This document shows, piece after piece, positions 1 through 6,523 of a DNA stretch of 19,773 nt. The notes under the pieces were generated by a model that searched no databases, was not told the DNA's origin, and was given only the letters and a program-made list of their open reading frames with translations. The DNA is from JAWXTS01 sp044433305 (lineage in GTDB: Bacteria > Bacteroidota > Bacteroidia > Bacteroidales > Rikenellaceae). The translations under genes and the position numbers were made by a program. The stretch's first letter is position 1, and each line of letters opens with the position of its first letter. The stretch covers positions 1 through 19,773 of the forward strand of contig JAWXTS010000027.1 of NCBI GenBank assembly GCA_044433305.1, given 5' to 3'.

Positions 1-523
1 TGTTGTGTTGAGCGTCGAGCAGGGTCAAGACCTGTCTGAGTTTGTGCAGGCAGGGCGTTCGGGCTTTGGGCGTGGTGGCATGATAACCAAGTATCGAATA
101 TCGCAGAAGGTTGCTGACGAGGGAGTCGAGGTTATTATTGCCAATGGCTGCCGCGACAATATTCTGATAGAGCTACTTAAAGCTCATAGCGATGTTGTTT
201 GCACTCGCTTTAGGGCTTCGGAGCGCATCTCAGGCGTCAAGAAGTGGATAGCCCACAGTGAGAGTTTTACCAAGGGCGAGATACATATAAATAAAGGTGC
301 TGTCGATGCCTTGCTTGAGAATAGTGCTGTGAGCCTGCTTGCCGTGGGCGTCATAGATGTCAGGGGCGAGTTTGAGAGGGACGATATTGTTAAGGTCATA
401 GGGCCTGATGGAGTTCAGATAGGAGTTGGCAGGGTCGGTTGCTCTAGCGCAAAAGCCAGAGAGGACATAGGCAAAAAGGCCATCAAACCATTTATACATT
501 ACGACTACTTATACATAGACTGA
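1..523 (+). CDS. proB: Glutamate 5-kinase, C-terminal part (partial at window start)
   Basis: Glutamate 5-kinase phosphorylates L-glutamate to gamma-glutamyl phosphate, the first step of proline synthesis in the cytoplasm. About 173 residues are inside the window and the frame is open to the left edge, so the amino-acid kinase domain is mostly missing. The visible part starts just before the conserved nucleotide-binding segment (here GFGRGGMITK; many homologues have GTGGM). It continues into the KKWI segment and a C-terminal PUA domain, roughly the last 80 residues (GEIHINKGAVDAL onward), ending in HYDYLYID. The PUA domain is present in long-form ProB such as the E. coli enzyme and absent from short forms. 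The stop lies two bases before the proA start, so the two genes are almost certainly co-transcribed, which fits consecutive pathway steps. Identification is by remembered family sequence and by the neighbour. Confidence 0.92.
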   Translation, partial: VVLSVEQGQDLSEFVQAGRSGFGRGGMITKYRISQKVADEGVEVIIANGCRDNILIELLKAHSDVVCTRFRASERISGVKKWIAHSESFTKGEIHINKGAVDALLENSAVSLLAVGVIDVRGEFERDDIVKVIGPDGVQIGVGRVGCSSAKAREDIGKKAIKPFIHYDYLYID

Positions 524-525
524 TT

Positions 526-1773
526 ATGGCAATTATAGATTTATTAAAAGGTGCGGCTGAGGCCTCACGCGAGATGGCTCTGGTTTCAGTAGATACCATT
601 AATACCGTTATTCTGGCCGTGGCCGACAGAACGCTAGAGACTAAAGAGCAGATACTTTCTGCCAATGCCAAGGACTTGGCGAAAAAAGATATAAACGACC
701 CTATGCATGATAGGCTTAAGTTGACCTCGGAGCGTATAGATGCCATTGTTGCCGATATGCGTAATGTGGTTGGTCTGCCAGCACCGCAGGGTAGGGTGCT
801 CAATAGCTTTGTTCGCGATAATGGCATGAAGATTTCTAAGGTGGCAGTTCCCTTTGGTGTTATAGGTGTCATTTATGAGGCTCGACCAAACGTGAGCTTT
901 GATTTGTTCTCGCTGTGTTTCAAGTCGGGTAACGCTTGTTTGCTCAAGGGTGGAAGCGATGCCCATAACTCAAATACTCAGATAGTATCTATAATAAGAG
1001 ATGTCTTGCAAGAGCAGGGCATAAACCCTAATGTGGTTACTCTGCTGCCCGCTCAGCGCGAAGCCACTTCAGAGATGTTGGAGGCTGTGGACTATGTCGA
1101 TGTTATCATCCCGCGTGGAAGCCGCTCGTTGATAGAGTTTGTACGCGACAACTCGCGCGTGCCAGTGATAGAAACAGGTGCAGGTATATGTCACACTTAC
1201 TTTGACAAGGATGGCGATATTGAGATTGGTGCTGCCGTAATCAATAATGCCAAGACACGTCGCGTGAGCGTGTGTAATGCTCTCGACTGCCTTATTATTA
1301 ATAGTGAGAGGCTGTCTGACTTGCCACGCTTGTGTGAGAAGCTGGCCCAGTCAAATGTGGTTATCTATGCCGATGAGCGTGCTTATGCTGCGCTTGCAGG
1401 ACACTATGACCAGAGCCTGCTGAAACAATCAGATGATAGCAGCTATGGCACAGAGTTCTTGTCATATGCCATGTCTATAAAGACTGTTTACAGCCTAGCT
1501 CAGGCTGTAAACCACATAACACAATACTCGTCTAAGCATAGCGAGGCCATAGTGTCTGAGAATAAAGACGCGCTACACCTATTTAATATGTCTGTTGATG
1601 CGGCGTGCGTTTACAATAATCTGCCTACCTCGTTTACCGATGGTGCGCAGTTCGGTTTTGGTGCCGAAGTAGGTATCAGCACCCAAAAGCTACATGCTCG
1701 TGGCCCTATGGCATTGCCCGAACTTACCAGCTATAAGTATATCATAGAGGGTGAGGGTCAGATAAGACCTTAG
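526..1773 (+). CDS. proA: Gamma-glutamyl phosphate reductase
   Basis: This NADPH-dependent enzyme reduces gamma-glutamyl phosphate to glutamate 5-semialdehyde, the second step of proline synthesis. The 415-residue product has the usual length and fold order of the aldehyde dehydrogenase superfamily. PFGVIGVIYEARPNV (residues 109-123) and GNACLLKGG (about 135-143) form the cofactor-binding part. IPRGSRSLIEFV (195-206) and the VPVIETGAGICH segment follow. The catalytic cysteine is C250 in NAKTRRVSVCNALDC. The C-terminal region contains GAEVGISTQKLHARGPM, typical of ProA. The ATG is two bases after the proB stop and no strong Shine-Dalgarno sequence precedes it, as usual in Bacteroidota. No later proline gene (proC) follows, and the next gene has its own promoter. 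Confidence 0.97.
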   Translation: MAIIDLLKGAAEASREMALVSVDTINTVILAVADRTLETKEQILSANAKDLAKKDINDPMHDRLKLTSERIDAIVADMRNVVGLPAPQGRVLNSFVRDNGMKISKVAVPFGVIGVIYEARPNVSFDLFSLCFKSGNACLLKGGSDAHNSNTQIVSIIRDVLQEQGINPNVVTLLPAQREATSEMLEAVDYVDVIIPRGSRSLIEFVRDNSRVPVIETGAGICHTYFDKDGDIEIGAAVINNAKTRRVSVCNALDCLIINSERLSDLPRLCEKLAQSNVVIYADERAYAALAGHYDQSLLKQSDDSSYGTEFLSYAMSIKTVYSLAQAVNHITQYSSKHSEAIVSENKDALHLFNMSVDAACVYNNLPTSFTDGAQFGFGAEVGISTQKLHARGPMALPELTSYKYIIEGEGQIRP

Positions 1774-1789
1774 TTTATTTGTTATAAGA

Positions 1790-1819
1790 GTATTAAATAA
1801 TACATTTTTTCATTTTTTT
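1790..1819 (+). terminator. Weak possible terminator after proA
   Basis: A short AT-only hairpin (GTATT at 1790-1794, loop AAAT, AATAC at 1799-1803) is followed by two T-rich runs to 1819. It is the only terminator-like structure between proA and the perR promoter. The stem is weak, so read-through is possible. Confidence 0.35.
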
Positions 1820-1830
1820 GTTGCAAAAAA

Positions 1831-1862
1831 TTTGGAAGTTAAAAATTATATCCCTACATTTG
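1831..1862 (+). promoter_or_regulatory. Promoter of the perR-rubrerythrin unit
   Basis: TTTG at 1831-1834, a 20-base spacer, then TACATTTG at 1855-1862. This fits the Bacteroides primary-sigma consensus (TTTG, about 19-21 bases, TAnnTTTG) exactly. Transcription should begin around 1868, giving a leader of about 60 bases before the ATG at 1929. Confidence 0.8.
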
Positions 1863-1874
1863 TAGTGGATATAA
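1846..1874. promoter_or_regulatory. 29-base palindrome over the perR -7 element
   Basis: Arms TTATATCC+CTACA (1846-1858) and TGTAG+TGGATATAA (1861-1874) are inverted repeats, except for one extra base in the right arm. The two-base centre is TT. The -7 element (1855-1862) lies inside it, so a protein bound here would block or alter initiation. It is not the standard Per-box 7-1-7 form, so its regulator is uncertain. Confidence 0.6.
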
Positions 1875-1876
1875 AA

Positions 1877-1891
1877 TTGTAATGATTACAA
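1877..1891. promoter_or_regulatory. Per-box-like operator, perfect 7-1-7 palindrome
   Basis: TTGTAAT-G-ATTACAA is a perfect 15-base palindrome with one central base. The known Bacillus Per box is TTATAATnATTATAA, and this differs at only two symmetric positions. It lies just after the predicted start point and before a gene that itself encodes a PerR-type protein. Autoregulation is therefore the simplest reading, and rubrerythrin downstream would be controlled with it. Confidence 0.72.
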
Positions 1892-1928
1892 CTTTGGTTT
1901 TAATTAAATTTTAGGTGATACTTTTAGA

Positions 1929-2324
1929 ATGAAACAAGCAGCTTACGATAGACTAAATGAATGTGGAATAAGGGCCTCGGTTCAAAGGGTTGAGATTATG
2001 AATTACATGCTCGATAACCTTACGCACCCCGACTCAGATAAGATATATTCGGCTCTGTCTAAAACGATGCCAACACTTTCTAAGACCACAGTATATAATA
2101 CACTAAAGCTTTTTGCACAGAAAGGGGCTGTCACAATGCTAGATATAGACAGCACGATGTTGCATTTTGATGCAGACACTACGCCCCACGCTCACTTCTT
2201 TTGCAAAGAGTGTAACAAGATTTATGATTTGCCACTGACGGTGGATTTAACTTCCTCTTGCAGCGAGCATCAAATAGACGAAGCTTTGCTATATTATAAA
2301 GGTATATGCAAAGAATGTAAATAG
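1929..2324 (+). CDS. perR: Fur-family peroxide-sensing repressor, PerR type
   Basis: The 131-residue product has the length and layout of the Fur family. An N-terminal winged helix contains LSKTTVYNTLKLF (about 50-62) as recognition region, followed by a dimerisation domain. The PerR metal-sensing residues can be aligned with the B. subtilis protein: H33 (in HPDSDKIYSAL), D81, H87, H89 (in HFDADTTPHAHFF) and D100 (in NKIYDL). Aspartate at the last position is typical of PerR. The structural zinc cysteines are C92, C95, C127 and C130. In this family, iron-bound PerR is oxidised at histidine by peroxide and releases DNA. The Per-box-like palindrome upstream and the rubrerythrin 60 bases downstream both support peroxide control. 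The Fur-family assignment is firm; the PerR subtype is inferred from residues and context. Confidence 0.88.
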   Translation: MKQAAYDRLNECGIRASVQRVEIMNYMLDNLTHPDSDKIYSALSKTMPTLSKTTVYNTLKLFAQKGAVTMLDIDSTMLHFDADTTPHAHFFCKECNKIYDLPLTVDLTSSCSEHQIDEALLYYKGICKECK

Positions 2325-2384
2325 AGATAAAAACAAGGTTCACTTAACAAAATACAACAATAACAATAGTAAAAACTTAAAGAA

Positions 2385-2945
2385 ATGGAAAAGAAATTTA
2401 TTTGCACAGTATGTGGATATATCCACGAAGGAGACGCAGCACCAGAGCAATGCCCACTATGTAAAGTAGGAGCAGACAAATTTAAAGAAGTAGTTGAGAC
2501 TGAGGGCGAATTGACATGGGCTGATGAGCACGTTCTAGGTGTAGCTAAAGGTTGTGATAAAGAGATTTGGGACGGACTTCAAGCTCACTTCGCAGGTGAG
2601 TGTACAGAGGTTGGTATGTACCTAGCAATGAGCCGTCAGGCGGACCGCGATGGTTACCCAGAGGTTGCAGACGCTTTCCGTCGTTACGCTTTTGAGGAGG
2701 CAGATCACGCAGCACGCTTTGCTGAGCTTATCGGCGAGGTTGTTTGGGATACTGAGACAAACTTGAAAAAACGTATGGAGGCTGAGGCTGGTGCATGCGA
2801 GGACAAAAAACGTATCGCTACACTTGCAAAACAACAAAACCTAGATGCTATCCACGACACAGTACACGAAATGTGTAAAGACGAGGCTCGTCACGGACGC
2901 GGTTTTGAGTCTTTGTACAAAAGATATTTCGCAAACAAAAAGTAG
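2385..2945 (+). CDS. rbr: Reverse rubrerythrin (N-terminal rubredoxin, C-terminal ferritin-like domain)
   Basis: Rubrerythrins reduce hydrogen peroxide to water in the cytoplasm of anaerobes, using electrons from NAD(P)H through rubredoxin-type carriers. In this 186-residue protein the iron-binding rubredoxin motif comes first (C7, C10, C23, C26 in FICTVCGYIHEG...CPLCK). The ferritin-like four-helix diiron domain follows (about 50-186). Classical rubrerythrin has the opposite order, so this is the reverse form, known for example in Clostridium acetobutylicum and also annotated as NADH peroxidase. Diiron ligands are visible as E72, the E105/H108 pair (FEEADH) and the E167/H170 pair (DEARH). 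It follows perR by 60 bases with no clear promoter between them and ends at a strong terminator, so the two genes probably form one unit. Codon use resembles that of ackA and pta, suggesting high expression. Confidence 0.93.
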   Translation: MEKKFICTVCGYIHEGDAAPEQCPLCKVGADKFKEVVETEGELTWADEHVLGVAKGCDKEIWDGLQAHFAGECTEVGMYLAMSRQADRDGYPEVADAFRRYAFEEADHAARFAELIGEVVWDTETNLKKRMEAEAGACEDKKRIATLAKQQNLDAIHDTVHEMCKDEARHGRGFESLYKRYFANKK

Positions 2946-2971
2946 TTTTAGAGAGTAGTATTATTTTTTGA

Positions 2972-2997
2972 GGGCATCCTTTCGGGGGTGCCCTTTT
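2972..2997 (+). terminator. Rho-independent terminator after rubrerythrin
   Basis: Stem GGGCATCC (2972-2979) pairs with GGGTGCCC (2986-2993): eight pairs including one wobble, with a six-base loop and TTTT directly after. It ends the perR-rubrerythrin transcript 27 bases past the stop codon. Confidence 0.88.
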
Positions 2998-3014
2998 GTT
3001 TTGTCAGGATTTGC

Positions 3015-3044
3015 TTTGTTTCCGTAAATAAAATAGTAACTTTG
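3015..3044 (+). promoter_or_regulatory. Promoter of the DpnI-like gene
   Basis: TTTG (3015-3018), an 18-base spacer and TAACTTTG (3037-3044). The -7 element fits TAnnTTTG exactly; the spacer is one base shorter than usual. The predicted start point near 3050 leaves a leader of only about 15 bases before the ATG at 3065. Confidence 0.6.
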
Positions 3045-3064
3045 GTAGATAATTAGATTAGATT

Positions 3065-3835
3065 ATGGATTTACGTTTAGATTCACATATAGCACACCTA
3101 TATAAAAGTAAGTCACAGCAGATTCGTGTTATGACAGAGGACTGGGTGGTAAAAAATATATATTGTCCAATTTGTGGAACTAGGTTATTGAGTTCATTTG
3201 GAAACAATATGCCTGTGGCTGATTTTTATTGTGCCGACTGTAACGAACAGTATGAACTGAAAAGTAAGTCGAGCAAGAGTGGGGTGATGGGGCGTAAGAT
3301 TACTGATGGAGCTTATGCTACTATGATTGAGCGTATCTCTTCGTTGGATAATCCGAATTTTATGTTTTTGACATATAATGAATACATGGTGTCAAATTTA
3401 GTGTTGGTGCCTAAATACTTCTTTATACCTACGATTATTGAACAGCGTAAGCCGCTAGCTAGTACGGCAAAGCGTGCTGGTTGGGTGGGTTGCAATATCA
3501 ATCTTGGTGCTATTCCTGATAGTGGCAAGATATTTATCATAAAGCAAGGAGAAAAGATACAGAGAAATATTATTGAACAGAATTATTTACGTACACAATC
3601 TCTGATAACTAATAATATTGATAGTAGGGGCTGGATGTTAGATGTTCTTGCATGTGTTGAACGAGTGCCCACTAGGAGTTTTTGCCTAAATGATATATAT
3701 AATTTTGAGAATGAATTGCAGCTCAAACATCCATCAAATAATTTTGTTAGAGATAAAATAAGGCAACAACTACAAGTTCTTAGGGATAAAGGATTTGTGG
3801 AGTTTACTAGCCGCGGTAATTATAAAAAAATTTAA
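3065..3835 (+). CDS. dpnI: DpnI-type methyl-directed restriction endonuclease (type IIM)
   Basis: The 256-residue product aligns from end to end with DpnI of Streptococcus pneumoniae (254 residues), which cuts GATC only when the adenine is N6-methylated. Shared stretches include TEDWV, YCP.CG, PVADFYC, ELKSK, DGAYATM, NPNF.FLTY, QRKPLA, RAGW.GCNI, SRGW and KIRQQLQ.LRDK. The DpnI zinc cysteines are all at the same positions (C34, C37, C56, C59), as are the catalytic PD-(D/E)xK residues D53, E64 and K66, so the enzyme should be active. The N-terminal half is the nuclease; the last 75 or so residues form the winged-helix methyl-DNA sensor. No methyltransferase or accessory gene is adjacent. The DNA is AT-rich (59 G or C in 180 bases at 3601-3780, 33%) against 40-52% in sampled neighbouring genes, suggesting acquisition by transfer. 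Function is inferred from homology. Confidence 0.95.
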   Translation: MDLRLDSHIAHLYKSKSQQIRVMTEDWVVKNIYCPICGTRLLSSFGNNMPVADFYCADCNEQYELKSKSSKSGVMGRKITDGAYATMIERISSLDNPNFMFLTYNEYMVSNLVLVPKYFFIPTIIEQRKPLASTAKRAGWVGCNINLGAIPDSGKIFIIKQGEKIQRNIIEQNYLRTQSLITNNIDSRGWMLDVLACVERVPTRSFCLNDIYNFENELQLKHPSNNFVRDKIRQQLQVLRDKGFVEFTSRGNYKKI

Positions 3836-3917
3836 TATATGTACGTTTTGGGCGTGAATTGCAAAAAGTTTGCGTTTTTTGTTGGTAAATTTGGTTAGTA
3901 GTTAAATTTTTATTAAT

Positions 3918-3947
3918 TTTACAATTAATTTACGTGTAATTTGTAAA
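3918..3947. promoter_or_regulatory. Inverted repeat upstream of the GH105 gene
   Basis: TTTACAATTA (3918-3927) and TAATTTGTAAA (3937-3947) are inverted repeats apart from one extra base, separated by nine bases. The spacer carries a smaller palindrome (TTAC-GT-GTAA at its right edge). The repeat lies 57 bases before the GH105 start codon in AT-rich DNA and could be an operator or a leader hairpin. No good promoter with normal spacing was found in 3836-4003: TAAATTTG at 3886-3893 fits the -7 element but lacks a well-placed TTTG. Confidence 0.45.
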
Positions 3948-4003
3948 TGAATATAATAAGACTGTTTAATTAGAATAAATACTAACTCCCAAAACTTATT
4001 TTT

Positions 4004-5122
4004 ATGAAAAAAAGATTACTATTTCTATCAGCAGCTTGCTTGGCTATCTTCTCTTGCGCAGAGCCTGCTCAAGAAGGCTTCTCAGCAGCTATGGAGACTG
4101 AGGCAATCTCAGAAGTATGCGATGCTGTAACATCATGGCAAATCGCTCACCACGGTGAATTCCCTCGCTCGACTGGTGACTGGACTAACGGTGCTTTCTA
4201 CAAAGGTATCACTGAGTGGTCTAAAGTAAGCGGTCAAGACACTTACTATCCTTTCTTGATTAACATCGGTGAGAAAGACAACTGGGACCTTCTAGGTCGT
4301 ATCTATCACGCTGATGACGTTTGCGTAGGTCAAATGTATTTCGACTTGTTTGAGCGTGACGGTGACGCTAACAAAGTTGCTAAAGTTTACGAGCGTCTAG
4401 ATTACATCACTGCTAACTACCCTCAATCACCTCTTCAAAAAGATGATGAGCTAGGTAAAAATGAGCGTTGGTCTTGGTGTGATGCCCTATTTATGGCTCC
4501 TCCAGTTTACGCTACTGCTTACCGCCTAACAGGTGAGAAAAAATACCTAGATTTCTTGAACTTCGAGTATGGTGTATGTACTGACTCTCTATACAACAAA
4601 GAGTACAAATTGTTCTACCGTGACAACATGCGTATCAACCTTGTTGAGGCTAATGGTACTAAACAATTCTGGGCTCGCGGTTGCGGCTGGGTATTCGGTG
4701 GTCTACCTCTAGTTATCGATAACCTTCCAGCTGACGAACCATCTCGTCAATACTACATCGATTTGTTCAAAGATATGGCACAAGGTGTTCTTGCTACTCA
4801 AGACGCTCAAGGTGCTTGGCACGCAAGTCTTCTTGACCCAGATTCTTACCCAACTCCAGAGAACAGTGCTTCTGGTTTCTTCTGCTATGGTTTCGCTTGG
4901 GGTATCCGCAACGGTTACCTAGATCCAGCAGTTTACGAAGAGCCAATGACTAGAGCTTGGACTTCTCTTGTAAGCGCAGTTAGCACAGAGGGTAAACTAG
5001 GTTTCATCCAACCTATCGGTGCTGCTCCAGCTGAGGTAACAAAAGAGTCTAACCACGTTTATGGTGTTGGTTCTTTCTTGTTGGCAGGTGCTGAGCTTTA
5101 CAGACTTGCTTCTGCAAAATAA
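4004..5122 (+). CDS. GH105 unsaturated uronyl (rhamnogalacturonyl) hydrolase, lipoprotein
   Basis: The product (372 residues) begins with a lipoprotein signal peptide, MKKRLLFLSAACLAIFSC, with the lipidated cysteine at C18. It should sit in the periplasm or at the cell surface. The rest is an alpha/alpha-barrel of the GH88/GH105 type. Visible family segments are YHADDVCVGQ (101-110), RWSWCDALFMAPP (145-157, with D150 as likely catalytic acid by comparison with YteR), FWARGCGW, NSASGFFCYGFAWGIRNGYL and GVGSFLLAGAEL. GH105 enzymes remove the 4,5-unsaturated uronic acid left by polysaccharide lyases from rhamnogalacturonan, other pectic or ulvan-type oligomers; the exact substrate cannot be read here. 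No susC/susD pair, lyase or regulator is adjacent, which is unusual for Bacteroidales glycan genes. Codons are strongly biased (GGT, GCT, CGT, AAC, GAC), as in highly expressed genes. Confidence 0.88.
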   Translation: MKKRLLFLSAACLAIFSCAEPAQEGFSAAMETEAISEVCDAVTSWQIAHHGEFPRSTGDWTNGAFYKGITEWSKVSGQDTYYPFLINIGEKDNWDLLGRIYHADDVCVGQMYFDLFERDGDANKVAKVYERLDYITANYPQSPLQKDDELGKNERWSWCDALFMAPPVYATAYRLTGEKKYLDFLNFEYGVCTDSLYNKEYKLFYRDNMRINLVEANGTKQFWARGCGWVFGGLPLVIDNLPADEPSRQYYIDLFKDMAQGVLATQDAQGAWHASLLDPDSYPTPENSASGFFCYGFAWGIRNGYLDPAVYEEPMTRAWTSLVSAVSTEGKLGFIQPIGAAPAEVTKESNHVYGVGSFLLAGAELYRLASAK

Positions 5123-5136
5123 TTGAAATAAATATT

Positions 5137-5162
5137 CTGGTGTAGCTTTAGGGTTACACCAG
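5137..5162 (+). terminator. First hairpin after the GH105 gene
   Basis: CTGGTGTA (5137-5144) pairs with TACACCAG (5155-5162) around a ten-base loop. It lies 15 bases past the stop codon. No T-run follows directly, so it may protect the 3' end of the message or assist the next hairpin instead of terminating by itself. Confidence 0.55.
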
Positions 5163-5169
5163 TTACAAT

Positions 5170-5207
5170 AAAAAAGGTTGTGCAAATCATATTGCACAAC
5201 CTTTTTT
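5170..5207. terminator. Bidirectional terminator between the GH105 gene and buk
   Basis: A perfect 16-bp stem, AAAAAAGGTTGTGCAA (5170-5185) with its complement at 5192-5207, around the six-base loop ATCATA. The six A and six T at the two ends supply a U-run on both strands, so it can end the rightward GH105 message and the leftward buk message. Confidence 0.93.
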
Positions 5208-5248
5208 GTATCTATAAGTATCTGTGGGGATGGGGCAGCGGAACGGGA

Positions 5249-6328
5249 CTATTTGTATTCTTTGATTATTGAAGGGTTGTTGTTTGCTCTAACAACGTTC
5301 TCGGCTAGGGCGGTCATCTCGTCTTCGCCAGCCATGATGATTACGGGAGCGATAAATTCTACCATGCGTGTAATATAGTCGCAAGTCATTTGTCCATATG
5401 CTACACCTCCAGTGATGATAATAGCGTCTACTTCGCCACACAATACTGCAGCCATAGCACCTATGCTCTTGGCAACATTGTAAGCCATGGCATCCATAAG
5501 TAAGGTGTATTCTGGGTGGCCTCCTAGTGCCTCCTCGCGTATGCTGCGCGTGTCATTCGATCCGACATGAGCCATGAATCCACCATGTCCACATAGCATC
5601 TTCTCCACTTCCTGCTGAGTGTATTCTCCGCTAAAGCACATGCGAACCAAATCGCCTGAAGGTAACGATCCTGCACGCTCGGGTGAGAAAGGACCTTCGC
5701 CATCTAGGGCATTGTTTACATCAATAATGCGGCCTTTCTTGTGGGCACCGATAGATACACCACCTCCCAAATGTGCCACGATGATGTTCATATCTTCGTA
5801 CTTGCGAGCTACCGTGTCTGCGTGACGATGAGCCACGGCCTTTTGGTTTAGTGCGTGAAATATAGCCTTGCGTTGGAGCTGTGGCAGTCCTGTTATGCGA
5901 GCTACGTCTTGCATCTCGTCAACAACAACTGGGTCGGCTATATATGCTGGAATATCTGTATTTTTGATTTTGCTTACTTTGCTAGCAATCTGGCTGGCGA
6001 TTAGTCCTCCGAGGTTTGAGGCGTGCATCTGTGGTGAGGTCCTAAGGTCCTCTTTGAGTTGTTCGTTGACCAAATAAATGCCTGAATCTATGGGCTTGAT
6101 TATTCCACCGCGACCTATTACTGCATCTATATCATTGAGAGTGTAGCCTTGGTTGTTGATGGTGTCGATAACGCTCTTTTTACGAAAGTCAAACTGTTCT
6201 ATCACATTAGAGAAATCTTTCAGCTCATCTTCGCTATATCGAATAGTCTTCTCTACTAGCTGCTCTAGATCGTCGTATAGGGCTATCTTTGTAGATGTAG
6301 ACCCTGGGTTTATAACAAGTATTTTCAT
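5249..6328 (-). CDS. buk: Butyrate kinase
   Basis: Butyrate kinase converts butyryl phosphate and ADP to butyrate and ATP in the cytoplasm; relatives also act on branched-chain acyl phosphates. The 359-residue product is full length and has the ASKHA-fold phosphate loop NPGSTSTK (7-14), the VIGRGG segment and the strongly conserved NALDGEGPFSPERAGSLPSGDL stretch, which separates it from acetate kinase. ITGGVAYG near the end is the second nucleotide-binding motif. It has its own promoter and a long palindrome upstream, so it seems to be regulated separately from the ackA-pta-capA genes to its right. In many Bacteroidales buk is next to ptb (phosphate butyryltransferase), but no ptb occurs here. 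Whether the cell makes butyrate, isobutyrate or isovalerate from it cannot be decided. Confidence 0.95.
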   Translation of the reverse strand: MKILVINPGSTSTKIALYDDLEQLVEKTIRYSEDELKDFSNVIEQFDFRKKSVIDTINNQGYTLNDIDAVIGRGGIIKPIDSGIYLVNEQLKEDLRTSPQMHASNLGGLIASQIASKVSKIKNTDIPAYIADPVVVDEMQDVARITGLPQLQRKAIFHALNQKAVAHRHADTVARKYEDMNIIVAHLGGGVSIGAHKKGRIIDVNNALDGEGPFSPERAGSLPSGDLVRMCFSGEYTQQEVEKMLCGHGGFMAHVGSNDTRSIREEALGGHPEYTLLMDAMAYNVAKSIGAMAAVLCGEVDAIIITGGVAYGQMTCDYITRMVEFIAPVIIMAGEDEMTALAENVVRANNNPSIIKEYK

Positions 6329-6411
6329 AAAATCTGTATTTGATTATTTGGTTGTCTTATGTGGTGGACATGAAGATGAAAATCTTATGACTTGCCCCAC
6401 AAGCTCAGCCC

Positions 6412-6447
6412 ATTTAGTTATATATGTTTCTACAAATATAACTAAAT
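6412..6447. promoter_or_regulatory. 36-base palindrome (probable operator) over the buk promoter
   Basis: Perfect 12-base arms ATTTAGTTATAT (6412-6423) and ATATAACTAAAT (6436-6447). After one mismatch the symmetry continues as TGT (6425-6427) and ACA (6432-6434) around TTCT. The buk -7 element (6433-6440) lies inside, so a bound dimer would cover it. The family of the regulator cannot be told from the site. Confidence 0.75.
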
Positions 6448-6463
6448 ACTGTGCTAAACACAA
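6433..6463 (-). promoter_or_regulatory. Promoter of buk
   Basis: On the minus strand, a -33-like TTG (complement at 6461-6463), a 20-base spacer and TATATTTG (complement at 6433-6440), which fits TAnnTTTG. Transcription would start near 6427, giving a leader of about 100 bases that contains the left half of the palindrome. Confidence 0.65.
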
Positions 6464-6523
6464 TTATATTTTTCGCTTAGTTACGATGTTCAAACTAGTA
6501 ATATAGCTGGTTTCTCTGTCAAA

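Noticed and set aside
3847..3893. Promoter for the GH105 gene using TAAATTTG at 3886-3893
   Set aside because: The -7 element fits, but the available TTTG or TTG boxes lie 13, 24 or 35 bases away, outside the usual spacing, so I did not list it as a promoter.
6492..6513. Hairpin just after the capA stop (AAACTAG with CTGGTTT)
   Set aside because: Seven weak pairs with a wobble and no U-run in the direction of capA transcription; not a convincing terminator.
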